The translations under genes were made by a program, and so were the position numbers. A DNA stretch of 64,000 nucleotides, taken from Thiogranum sp963752745. Lineage in GTDB: Bacteria > Pseudomonadota > Gammaproteobacteria > DSM-19610. The stretch covers positions 24,559 through 88,558 of the forward strand of contig CAVWAK010000019.1 of the NCBI GenBank assembly GCA_963752745.1, in the 5' to 3' direction. Of this stretch, positions 53,673 through 60,603 are shown one piece after another. A model generated the notes under the pieces. It did no database searches, was not told the DNA's origin, and saw only the letters and a list, made by a program, of their open reading frames with translations. The stretch's first letter is position 1, and each line of letters starts with the position of its first letter.

Positions 53673-53732
53673 AATAGGGGTCAGAGAGCAATTAATTCTA
53701 ATATTAGCGGAAATTGCTCTCTGACCCCTATT
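53673..53732. repeat. Perfect 21-bp inverted-repeat element, copy 2
   Basis: Same 21-bp arms as 32073-32132 but the element is inverted relative to it: the loop here (AATTCTAATATTAGCGGA region) is the reverse complement of the other, with about two differences. Confidence 0.85.
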
Positions 53733-54086
53733 TTATTTTTCAATACCCAGGTCCTTTAACCAGGCGTAGAAAAAGCGGTCACGATCAGCCATAGGCTCTT
53801 TTTGAACGTAATCATTTACAAGTTCCCAATACTGCATATCTCTTGGCTGTGTATTCAACGCTATCTTGTCGCCAGGTTTGGGGCTGTAGGTGATGAACTT
53901 CGTTTCAGGTGGGTTGGCAGCCGCGGATAATTTATAAGCCGTAACAGCAGTTTTTAATTTATCGGCATCTGCCCCTGTACCCAAAACCCGATAGAAATAA
54001 AGCATGATGAAAGTGTCTGACTGGATCACCTCGCCTTTGAAATCCTTGGGATACTCTTGTCCGGGCCCAACAAAATAGACATTCAA
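53733..54086 (-). CDS. Probable 5'-truncated DUF1254-type protein
   Basis: The 117-residue frame reads NVYFVGPGQEYPKDFKGEVI, then YSPKPGDKIALN and DRDRFFYAWLKDLGIEK. It resembles the C-terminal part of DUF1254 proteins, which are normally about four times longer. No signal peptide and no ribosome-binding site are evident. The start lies 13 bases from a CRP site, so upstream sequence has probably been lost. A short functional product cannot be excluded. Confidence 0.5.
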   Translation of the reverse strand: MNVYFVGPGQEYPKDFKGEVIQSDTFIMLYFYRVLGTGADADKLKTAVTAYKLSAAANPPETKFITYSPKPGDKIALNTQPRDMQYWELVNDYVQKEPMADRDRFFYAWLKDLGIEK

Positions 54087-54098
54087 AACCGATCAATA

Positions 54099-54114
54099 TG
54101 TGAACTGGATCACA
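54099..54114 (+). promoter_or_regulatory. Perfect CRP site upstream of parA
   Basis: TGTGA-ACTGGA-TCACA matches the CRP consensus exactly. A TAGAAC -10 at 54156-54161 would put the site centre at about -61.5, a class I position, for the parA-like gene at 54212. Confidence 0.7.
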
Positions 54115-54211
54115 TCCCTTCCACGCAACCATAAAAGGATGCTGTTTTTTTCCGTTAGAACTGTTAGTAGCTGGACAATCCGGTCACCCCAGGCACTAAG
54201 AGAGACCAGCC

Positions 54212-54922
54212 ATGCAGACAATATTGATTATTAATTCAAAAGGCGGTAGCGGCAAAACGACCCTGACAACGAACATCGCGAGTTATTTTGCCAGCAGAAA
54301 CCACAACACCGCGATCATGGATTATGATCCTCAGGGATCAAGTTTGCATTGGCTGAAAAGACGCTCGATGGATCTAAATGCTATCCACGCCGCCAACGCC
54401 GCCACCCAGAAAGGTAGACTGATCCGCAGCCTGCAGATGTATGTTCCGGAAAATACCGAAAAACTGATTATTGACGCGCCTGCCGGCGTGGAAGGCATGC
54501 TTTTACAGGAGATGGTCAGAAAAACAGATTTCATTGTCATTCCCGTCACCCCTTCCACTATCGACATTCACGCTACCGCGGATTTCATCAAGGAGCTGTT
54601 GTTCAAGGGCGGAATTCGCAAACAGCAAACGAAAATTGCTGTGGTCGCCAACCGGGTACGCAGAACCATGCCGGTTTATGAGCCTTTCGAACGCTTTTTA
54701 CAGGGATTGAGCCTGCCTTTCCTGACCAGGCTGTCCGACTCCGACCAATACATCCTGGCGGTAGAACAGGGAATGGGTATTTTTGATATGGATGAAACAG
54801 ATGTCGTAGCGGAACGGGAAGAATTCGAGCCAATAGTAAACTGGCTGAATCCAGGCGCGGATCAGGAGACAGACAGACCGGGTAATGTTGTAAATTTTGG
54901 CCGTTTACGAGTCGGGGTATGA
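54212..54922 (+). CDS. Orphan ParA-family ATPase
   Basis: The 236-residue Walker ATPase has a deviant Walker A with two Lys (INSKGGSGKTTL), Walker A' (MDYDPQGSS) and Walker B (LIIDAPAGVEG). The body fits the ParA/MinD group that positions cargo on the nucleoid or membrane. No ParB or cargo gene is next to it, so cargo is unknown; orphan members place chemoreceptors, carboxysomes and similar bodies. A perfect CRP site lies upstream and an intrinsic terminator follows (54969-54991). Confidence 0.8.
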   Translation: MQTILIINSKGGSGKTTLTTNIASYFASRNHNTAIMDYDPQGSSLHWLKRRSMDLNAIHAANAATQKGRLIRSLQMYVPENTEKLIIDAPAGVEGMLLQEMVRKTDFIVIPVTPSTIDIHATADFIKELLFKGGIRKQQTKIAVVANRVRRTMPVYEPFERFLQGLSLPFLTRLSDSDQYILAVEQGMGIFDMDETDVVAEREEFEPIVNWLNPGADQETDRPGNVVNFGRLRVGV

Positions 54923-54968
54923 TTCGAGTCGACAAGCGCCGCATCCAGTAAAGTGCAGCACAACACTG

Positions 54969-54991
54969 GCCCCGCTTCTGCGGGGTTTTTT
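54969..54991 (+). terminator. Intrinsic terminator after parA
   Basis: CCCCGC-TTCT-GCGGGG is followed by TTTTTTAT. It is a clear rho-independent terminator for the plus-strand ParA gene. Confidence 0.85.
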
Positions 54992-55341
54992 ATGCCAGTC
55001 GAACGTTCGGGTATGAGTAACCTCAGGCATGGCCGATCATCCATATAAATAATGTACCACTTCGTCATTCAGCCCCGGCATCTTTTTGACAATGTCATAT
55101 AAGCCGATGATTCCAATCGACACGTCCTCTCCTGTTGTCCGAAGAGGCAGGCATCGTGGGTACTTTGCTCCTGTCGGGTTGGCTAGACAAATAGTGATAA
55201 TTTGCTACCTTGGGATGAAGAGCGGTGATTCTGGCCGAACCGCAGTATGTTGTTACGTTAAACATTATAAGCTGAATAATTTAGCCGGTGACTCATTAGT
55301 TCAGCTTGGTGCTCAATATAAACTCAGCTTGGGAGTGTGAC
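54992..55341. other. Intergenic region before the DsrC-like gene
   Basis: A minus-strand frame with RBS AGGAG and GTG start (about 55126-55048) would encode a 25-residue peptide ending NDEVVHYLYG; it is not called. The DsrC promoter is likely near TTGCTA/TACGTTA (55200-55270), uncertain. Confidence 0.3.
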
Positions 55342-55674
55342 ATGTTAGATCAAAGTACAGGATTAGAGTTTAATAGTACGGGCTATCTGGTTAATTTTGA
55401 TGCATGGAGCAAAGATATTGCTACAAACCTGGCAAAAGATAATGGTCTGGAGTTGACCGATTGCCATTGGCTTATTATCAATTATTTAAGGGACTATTAC
55501 ACGGAATACGGGATACCCCCTGAACCAAGAATAATCATTAAAAATCTTAGCAAGCAAATTGACCCCGAAGTCCCGTGTACCAGAAAACATCTGGAAGGTT
55601 TGTTTGCGGACGGTGGCTGCAAACTGGCATGCAAGATAGCTGGATTACCAAACTGCCATTGTAGCGGAGTGTAG
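55342..55674 (+). CDS. DsrC-family protein with altered C-terminal cysteine arm
   Basis: From the ATG at 55342 (behind GGGAG) the product has 110 residues. It has the DsrC fold (GYLVNFDAWSKDIATNLAKD, HWLIINYLRDYYTEYGIPPE and GLFADGG). The arm reads GGCKLACKIAGLPNCHCSGV: the CKIAGLP element of true DsrC is kept, but the penultimate Cys is replaced by an NCHCSGV ending, and a further Cys (GGCK) is added. True DsrC uses two Cys to form a trisulfide with DsrAB. This paralogue may work with another partner or regulate transcription. No dsr genes lie nearby. Confidence 0.8.
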   Translation: MLDQSTGLEFNSTGYLVNFDAWSKDIATNLAKDNGLELTDCHWLIINYLRDYYTEYGIPPEPRIIIKNLSKQIDPEVPCTRKHLEGLFADGGCKLACKIAGLPNCHCSGV

Positions 55675-55761
55675 CGCAGCAGCTGCTCATTTGACCGGGT
55701 AGATGAACACGGGGTGACTCACTGTTCAGAGAAACAGAACGCCGACGAGAATTCAAGGAAG

Positions 55762-55866
55762 ATGGATGTTAAACCTGTTCCACCGAGTACCGGGACAGGA
55801 GATGGTAGTTCCTCTGCCGATAGATCGAAACAACAGGCAGAGGAACTAAGACAGAATCAAAGTTAA
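55762..55866 (+). CDS. Possible 34-residue peptide
   Basis: An ATG after AAGGA opens MDVKPVPPSTGTGDGSSSAD, followed by a Gln/Glu-rich end and TAA at 55864-55866. Composition is hydrophilic and low-complexity. It lies 88 bases after the DsrC-like gene. Spacing from the ribosome-binding sequence is short, so translation is uncertain. Confidence 0.25.
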   Translation: MDVKPVPPSTGTGDGSSSADRSKQQAEELRQNQS

Positions 55867-55870
55867 AAAT

Positions 55871-56005
55871 AATAGGGGACGGACCACGGTTTAGCCACAA
55901 ACAACTGTGCACGTATTGGTATCTTTGTTCTCTTTGTCTTTGTAGATGAGTGATCGCTTGTCTATGGCGGATAACAACAGGGAAGAAACCGTGGTCTGTC
56001 CCCTC
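55871..56005. repeat. Large palindromic element (family 2)
   Basis: Arms GGGGACGGACCACGGTTT (55875-55892) and AAACCGTGGTCTGTCCCC (55986-56003) enclose about 93 bases of unrelated core. This is the longest member and shows that the arms can carry cargo. Confidence 0.75.
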
Positions 56006-56023
56006 TTTATTATTATTGTTGGA

Positions 56024-56440
56024 TCACCAGTTGAACGGCATCATGCCTGAAGGCGAAAGATTGTCGCCCATCTGACCCACTTCATTGTTCATTGCACCCA
56101 TGCGCTGATCCATGACCCAAGTCATGCGGTTCATAGTGTAGGTCATTTCCTTTACGCTGGGATTTATTTCCTCGATGGCTTCCATGGACTGCTGCATCCC
56201 CAACATCGAGCGGCGCATCTCATCCATCTCGCCCAGCATTAACGGTGCCATTTCTGCCACCGGCTTGGCTGTCCTGTCCAGCCTCGTGATCGCCTTGGAT
56301 ATATCCCCGAAATTTCTGAAGCCTTCCGTCCACAGCGGCTGCCACACGATCACCACCAGGAAGAGAGCGACAGACATAGACACCGTGGAAACAAAAAAGA
56401 ACATCCCCTTCCAGAAATCCGAAAATTTTTTCATATCCAT
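56024..56440 (-). CDS. Membrane-anchored coiled-coil hypothetical protein
   Basis: The 138-residue protein has one N-terminal membrane helix (FFFVSTVSMSVALFLVVIVW) and then a helical, Met-rich tail (RRSMLGMQQSMEAIEEI and MTYTMNRMTWVMDQRMGAMN). Met-rich helices can bind copper or pack as coiled coils; neither is shown. No family was recognised. The stop region overlaps the end of the palindromic element at 55871-56005. Confidence 0.6.
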   Translation of the reverse strand: MDMKKFSDFWKGMFFFVSTVSMSVALFLVVIVWQPLWTEGFRNFGDISKAITRLDRTAKPVAEMAPLMLGEMDEMRRSMLGMQQSMEAIEEINPSVKEMTYTMNRMTWVMDQRMGAMNNEVGQMGDNLSPSGMMPFNW

Positions 56441-56727
56441 TCAATCACTACCTTTTCACTATCCGACGCCAACACAAGCACCGAATTGAGATGCCTGATT
56501 CAGATAATACCGTTAAATCGGACTCCCGGTATTGTTTCAAGCGTCGTCTGATCCAAGCGAGATTGACCATCGCCTCGACATAATATAGATGAGCAATAAA
56601 AACAATGGCTTGGTCGGGTCGGGTCTGACCTTGCCCTTTAGTCGCCGCTAATATTGGCAATCGCTAAACGACACTACCCGACACGAGCTTCCGGCCAGTT
56701 CGAGACATTCCCGGGAAATCCGCAATG

Positions 56728-56805
56728 AATAGGGGACAGACCACGGTTTCTTTATAAATGGTTTATAGGGGGCAGACCATGGTCTAAATAGTGGTCTGTC
56801 CCCTG
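56728..56805. repeat. Nested GGGG-CAG repeat
   Basis: AATAGGGGACAGACCACGGT (from 56728) is followed by GGGGGCAGACCATGGTC and then GTGGTCTGTCCCC. Three repeat ends are nested here, as if one element had inserted into another. Confidence 0.7.
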
Positions 56806-56862
56806 TTTTCTTTGCTCCGTCCTTTTTTTAATTTGTATCCGCGCTGATCGCTTTTTAGGGCA

Positions 56863-57468
56863 CTAAAATGAATCTTCCATGACAATTTCCTTCAGGGGCA
56901 ATTGTCCCGGTTTTGGCCAGGAATCCTTGATGCCTTTTCCGATGGCTACCATCGGTCCCATGACATGGTCTTCCGGCAGATTGACCAGTTCCGCGACCTT
57001 TTCAGTATCGAACCCTATCATGGGGCAGGATTGATAACCCAGATCCTGGGCCGCAAGCATAAGCGTCTGCATGGCTATTCCGATCGACCTCTGGGCTTCA
57101 TCCCGTTGCAGCCATTCACGCCCTTCGTGAAAAGGTCCCATCCAATCGACGAGTATATCTGCGACTTCCTTCGGCGCATTCGCCCAGTATCGTTCGGGGT
57201 TCTTCTTCCAGGCATTGAGGTCAGCAGTGAACAAAACAAGGAGTGAGGCATCGGTCATCTGCGATTGATCATTCCCGAATTCCGTGCGGATTCTGGCGCG
57301 TAGCTCAGGGTTTCGTAATATGACAAAACGCCAATGCTGGATATTAAAGCTGGTAGGAGACTGGATAGTGGCTTCAAGTAATTTATTTTCCTCCTCGCTG
57401 GTCAGCCGATGTGTTTTGTCAAAGTGCTTCACCGCACGCCGATTGTAGATAGCTTCAAGTGTGTTCAT
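56863..57468 (-). CDS. Nitroreductase-family FMN protein
   Basis: The 201-residue enzyme opens with the nitroreductase signature NTLEAIYNRRAVKHFD. FMN contact segments are SPTSFNIQHWRF and the C-terminal PMVAIGKGI. It is likely an NAD(P)H-dependent reductase of nitro-compounds or quinones. Its start overlaps the stop of the GNAT gene by 4 bases, so it is co-translated. The family is broad; substrate unknown. Confidence 0.85.
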   Translation of the reverse strand: MNTLEAIYNRRAVKHFDKTHRLTSEEENKLLEATIQSPTSFNIQHWRFVILRNPELRARIRTEFGNDQSQMTDASLLVLFTADLNAWKKNPERYWANAPKEVADILVDWMGPFHEGREWLQRDEAQRSIGIAMQTLMLAAQDLGYQSCPMIGFDTEKVAELVNLPEDHVMGPMVAIGKGIKDSWPKPGQLPLKEIVMEDSF

Positions 57469-58208
57469 GATGACTTGCTCCAGTTACGTATCTTGAATTG
57501 TTGTGTGAAGCCCAGACCCTTATACAGACCTGCGGCGGCGTTCGATGCCTGTAGTGTGATGTACCTGCCGTTCAACGTGCTTCCCATCGCTATAATATCT
57601 TGCATAAGTTTACGTGCTATACCCTGACCACGGTATTCGGGTAACACGCCAAGTTGGTGAACTCCGCAGACATTGTTTGTCATAAACAGCATTACTGTTG
57701 CGGCGGGACGATCATCGAAATAGGCCATGAGTAATTGTACATCAGGATCAACTGCTACCTTTCGGATAACCGCCATATCTATTTCATACTCAAATGACGT
57801 AGCGGCTATGTCTGTCCAGATTTCAATATCCCGGTCGGAACTGAGAGAAGCCAGCTTGAGGGTAGATTGCACTTTGACCGGGTAGTCCTTCAAATCCAGG
57901 TGCATGGCTGTTTGCTCAGACAGTACTTCAAACCCATTGCTCGCTAGCAGGCTCTCAAGAGCGATGGTGGTAGCATCCCGTAGATCTGGTACAGGTACAA
58001 TACACGTTTTCGGCAACTGCTTAATGCCATGAGCAATTGACGCGCTGTCATCAGCAATACGTTGTGTTTTCGGCCAACAACGATTTGGCCAGCTGTCAGA
58101 GATCTGAAACATTTCCATGCCTACCAGAGGACAGGGTTTGGCACCCATACGCATCCAGAGCTGGGTAAGATTTTCAAGATTAGCCTCGTTGAGTTGTATG
58201 TCGTTCAT
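57465..58208 (-). CDS. GNAT-family N-acetyltransferase
   Basis: The 247-residue protein has a C-terminal GNAT fold with the acetyl-CoA loop QLGVLPEYRGQGIARKLMQD and the following beta-bulge strand. The N-terminal third is unusual for GNATs and holds Trp/Cys-rich ISDSWPNRCWPKTQR. It probably acetylates a small amine. It sits between the DMT and nitroreductase genes in one operon, overlapping the latter by 4 bases. Confidence 0.75.
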   Translation of the reverse strand: MNDIQLNEANLENLTQLWMRMGAKPCPLVGMEMFQISDSWPNRCWPKTQRIADDSASIAHGIKQLPKTCIVPVPDLRDATTIALESLLASNGFEVLSEQTAMHLDLKDYPVKVQSTLKLASLSSDRDIEIWTDIAATSFEYEIDMAVIRKVAVDPDVQLLMAYFDDRPAATVMLFMTNNVCGVHQLGVLPEYRGQGIARKLMQDIIAMGSTLNGRYITLQASNAAAGLYKGLGFTQQFKIRNWSKSS

Positions 58209-58212
58209 AAAA

Positions 58213-58656
58213 TCAGTCTTTATTCACTAATACTACGCCGATAATCAGTGTGGCCAGGCCAATAAACCTGCCTGATGTAATTGGCTTTACAGGAAGATCA
58301 AACCAGCCAAAATGTCCCGCGATAATGGCGACGATAAGCTGGCCGGTCAACGCGAATGACATCATCGGTCCTATGCCCATTTTGGGGATCAGGTAATAAA
58401 ACATAGATATAGCAAAGGCGCTTAGTATGCCGCCAGAGAACCATAAATAGGGAGGTATAGACCGCATGAGCTCGGTCGATGGGTATTCTTTCGTATGTGC
58501 GACAACAGCTAATAAAACAAATAAAACGCTGCTGGAGAATGCAATACAGGTAGCCAGCAGGGGGTTCTTGAGCAGGCTCCCCAGTTGAGCATTCATGCTG
58601 GCCTGGGTTGAAATGGCAGCACCCGATATAAATGCGAGGAATGATAAGTAGTTCAT
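58213..58656 (-). CDS. DMT-superfamily (YdcZ/DUF606) membrane protein
   Basis: The 147-residue protein has five predicted membrane helices. It matches the half-size DMT transporters of the YdcZ type: LSFLAFISGAAISTQASMNA and GPMMSFALTGQLIVAIIAGH, ending IGVVLVNKD. Such proteins usually work as pairs or dimers; only one is present here. It leads the operon with the GNAT and nitroreductase genes and lies next to a Crp/Fnr-family remnant. Confidence 0.75.
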   Translation of the reverse strand: MNYLSFLAFISGAAISTQASMNAQLGSLLKNPLLATCIAFSSSVLFVLLAVVAHTKEYPSTELMRSIPPYLWFSGGILSAFAISMFYYLIPKMGIGPMMSFALTGQLIVAIIAGHFGWFDLPVKPITSGRFIGLATLIIGVVLVNKD

Positions 58657-58708
58657 ACGTAAAGTCTACCTATGGGCGTAATCCAACGCATTTACATAGG
58701 TTGATAAC

Positions 58709-58811
58709 TCAGTTCTTTTTGCGAATTCTGCTGAGTTGCGTCGGCGTAATACCCAAATGCGAAGCAATGTGATACTGGGGAATTCTCGAACTGATGGATG
58801 AATGCTCCTCC
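58709..58811 (-). pseudogene. C-terminal remnant of a Crp/Fnr-type regulator
   Basis: The minus frame encodes QFLEEHSSISSRIPQYHIAS followed by HLGITPTQLSRIRKKN and a TGA (58709-58711). This is the last helix-turn-helix of a Crp-family protein. It abuts a fragment of the dispersed protein family (58812-58886), and the sensor domain is gone. It is likely the former regulator of the DMT-GNAT-nitroreductase operon. Confidence 0.6.
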
Positions 58812-58886
58812 AGAAACTGTATGAACCAGGTGATGAATTCCGCACCGTGGGCCAGCAGGTCGGCACGGTAGTTGTCCTGCAGGGTT
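58812..58886 (-). pseudogene. Short remnant of the dispersed protein family
   Basis: The minus frame gives TLQDNYRADLLAHGAEFITW then FI, matching the remnants at 44281-44571 and 50035-50135. It is followed by a GTCTGTCCCC repeat half at about 58901. Confidence 0.45.
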
Positions 58887-59014
58887 ACGAACAGGAAACT
58901 TTGGTCTGTCCCCTATTTATGGTTGTTTGTCACCGACCCCATTAGTAAGGCTGTTTTATTAGTCAGGCCAATTCATAAAAGCAGGGAAGGGGATGGGTAA
59001 GATGAGAATCGGAA

Positions 59015-59416
59015 TCACTTGCCACCGACACCTTTAACCGTTGCGCTGTCTGCGCGGGTATTTTCACACTCATCTGCAGTGGCAGGCTCACACCGGCCGT
59101 AGCAACGCACGCGCCCGTGGCTGTCTGTGAGGGCAGCACCACCGATCTCGGAGGAACAGAAGAACTGGCCATCGCTGCCTTTTGCACACTGGCCCTTACC
59201 ACAAAGGATCTGGCCGTCCAATGTACGCTCCGCATCACCCTCATAGTGCCGAGAGCACCAGACGGTGCCCTTGCTGTTGACTATGCAGCGCCCGGCACCA
59301 CAGTAGACTTCTCCGCTCAGATCAGTAACGCAATCTGCGGATGTGATGGCAGGCACTGGCAGTACCATCACAAGCAGTATGATGCTGTAGTAAAACCTTG
59401 AAAGATTTGCACTGGT
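59015..59416 (-). CDS. Exported Cys-rich hypothetical protein, start lost at junction
   Basis: The frame runs from the secD junction and gives a signal peptide (YYSIILLVMVLPVPAITSA). A mature part of about 105 residues follows with ten or so Cys in repeated units (GEVYCGAGRC, GTVWCSRH, GQILCGKGQC, GQFFCSSE and GRVRCYGRC). The units are about 25 residues long, each built as D/G-x-V/F-x-C. It may be a small disulfide-bonded or metal-binding repeat. The frame upstream of about 59420 comes from secD, so the true start is missing. Confidence 0.6.
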   Translation of the reverse strand, partial: TSANLSRFYYSIILLVMVLPVPAITSADCVTDLSGEVYCGAGRCIVNSKGTVWCSRHYEGDAERTLDGQILCGKGQCAKGSDGQFFCSSEIGGAALTDSHGRVRCYGRCEPATADECENTRADSATVKGVGGK

Positions 59417-60125
59417 AAACACGGTTACGCAGCGTCGTGAGGTTTTGCTCAATCGCAAAATTTTGACGCTCCTGAATCTGGGTTTCAGACATCCGCACGG
59501 TTAACGACTTGCCATCGGCACCGTCCGCGACGACGACGTCCGGGTCCGCACGCTCGATGATGTCGCGCGCGGCCGTCATGTCCTCACTGCCGGTCAGGCG
59601 AATGGTAATCAACTGATTGTCGAGATCGACCCGATGACGAATGCGGGCCTCGCGCAGGCGATCCTGAAAGTCCTGCTCATACAGCGCCATACGGCTGTCG
59701 ATCGCCGTATTCATGTCGACCTCGAGCAGGACGTAAACACCGCCGCGAAGATCGAGGCCGAGGCTCATCGGACTCAGTCCGAGCGTACGCACCCAGTCCG
59801 GCAGATCCGGCGTCAGCGTTAACGCAACGTTGGCCTCGCGCAGATACTGATCGCGAAGTCGCTCGCCGGCTTTCGACTGATCCTCGCTGGATGCGAAGCG
59901 AATAACGACGCGGTCGTCCTGCAGATACGCACCGTCCGGCGTTACGCCCGCGCCTTCGACAACGCGAACAAACTCTTCCAGCTGCGCCTGATCGTAAGCG
60001 CCGCCGTCGTTGTCAGCGATTTGGACTGCGTCGACACTGCCATAAATGTTCGGCAGCGCCAGCAGGCAGCCTGCCATCAAGATGACGAGCACGAGCGCGT
60101 TCAGCCACAGGGGATACTTGTTCAT
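59322..60125 (-). CDS. secD: SecD N-terminal part, cut at about 59420
   Basis: The first some 235 residues are SecD: an N-terminal membrane helix, LGLDLRGGVYVLLEVD, and the start of the periplasmic domain up to EQNLTTLRNRV. After that the frame becomes YQCKSFKVLLQ..., which comes from the unrelated gene at 59015-59416, and ends at 59322. The rest of SecD and SecF are missing. SecD helps SecYEG release exported proteins, so the organism needs an intact copy. The break is thus either an assembly join or a rearranged extra copy. It follows yajC in the usual order. Confidence 0.8.
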   Translation of the reverse strand: MNKYPLWLNALVLVILMAGCLLALPNIYGSVDAVQIADNDGGAYDQAQLEEFVRVVEGAGVTPDGAYLQDDRVVIRFASSEDQSKAGERLRDQYLREANVALTLTPDLPDWVRTLGLSPMSLGLDLRGGVYVLLEVDMNTAIDSRMALYEQDFQDRLREARIRHRVDLDNQLITIRLTGSEDMTAARDIIERADPDVVVADGADGKSLTVRMSETQIQERQNFAIEQNLTTLRNRVYQCKSFKVLLQHHTACDGTASACHHIRRLRY

Positions 60126-60145
60126 GCGTTAGTGCGACTGCCGGA

Positions 60146-60469
60146 TCAGGCTTCGTCGTAGGTTCCCTTCGGCACAACGGCAGATACGCTCGCTTTCTGT
60201 ATCTTGATCTCGGTGTTGTCACCGATCTTCAGCACAGCGTAATGATCGCTGACCCCGGTGATCTTGCCGAGGATGCCGCCGGCAGTCAGCACTTCGTCGC
60301 CGGTGCTCAGCGAACCGACCATTTCGGTATGCGCTTTCTGCTTCTTTTGCTGCGGTCGAATCAGCAGGAAATAGAAAGCGGCGAACATCAGTACCATCAT
60401 GATGATGAAACTGGTCGAACTGCCTTGCTGCGCGCCCTGCGCGTAGGCGTTTTGAATAAAGAAGTCCAT
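60146..60469 (-). CDS. yajC: YajC, preprotein translocase accessory subunit
   Basis: The 107-residue protein has a membrane helix (TSFIIMMVLMFAAFYFLLIR) and then PQQKKQKAH and the cytosolic YajC domain (GDEVLTAGGILGKI and DNTEIKIQKASV). It joins SecDF at the Sec translocon. The order queA-tgt-yajC-secD on one strand is the classic proteobacterial one. The ATG at 60469 gives a normal length. Confidence 0.9.
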   Translation of the reverse strand: MDFFIQNAYAQGAQQGSSTSFIIMMVLMFAAFYFLLIRPQQKKQKAHTEMVGSLSTGDEVLTAGGILGKITGVSDHYAVLKIGDNTEIKIQKASVSAVVPKGTYDEA

Positions 60470-60603
60470 GTGTGTCCAGGCTCTGTTGGTGGCGTTTTTG
60501 TCGCTGCACGGGGCAGCCCCCGAAAATCAGCGCGCTATTATGGCACAAGCTCAGCATTTGGGGGCGACTTCGCAAATCGCAAGGCGCGGCGGCACCGCGT
60601 TTG

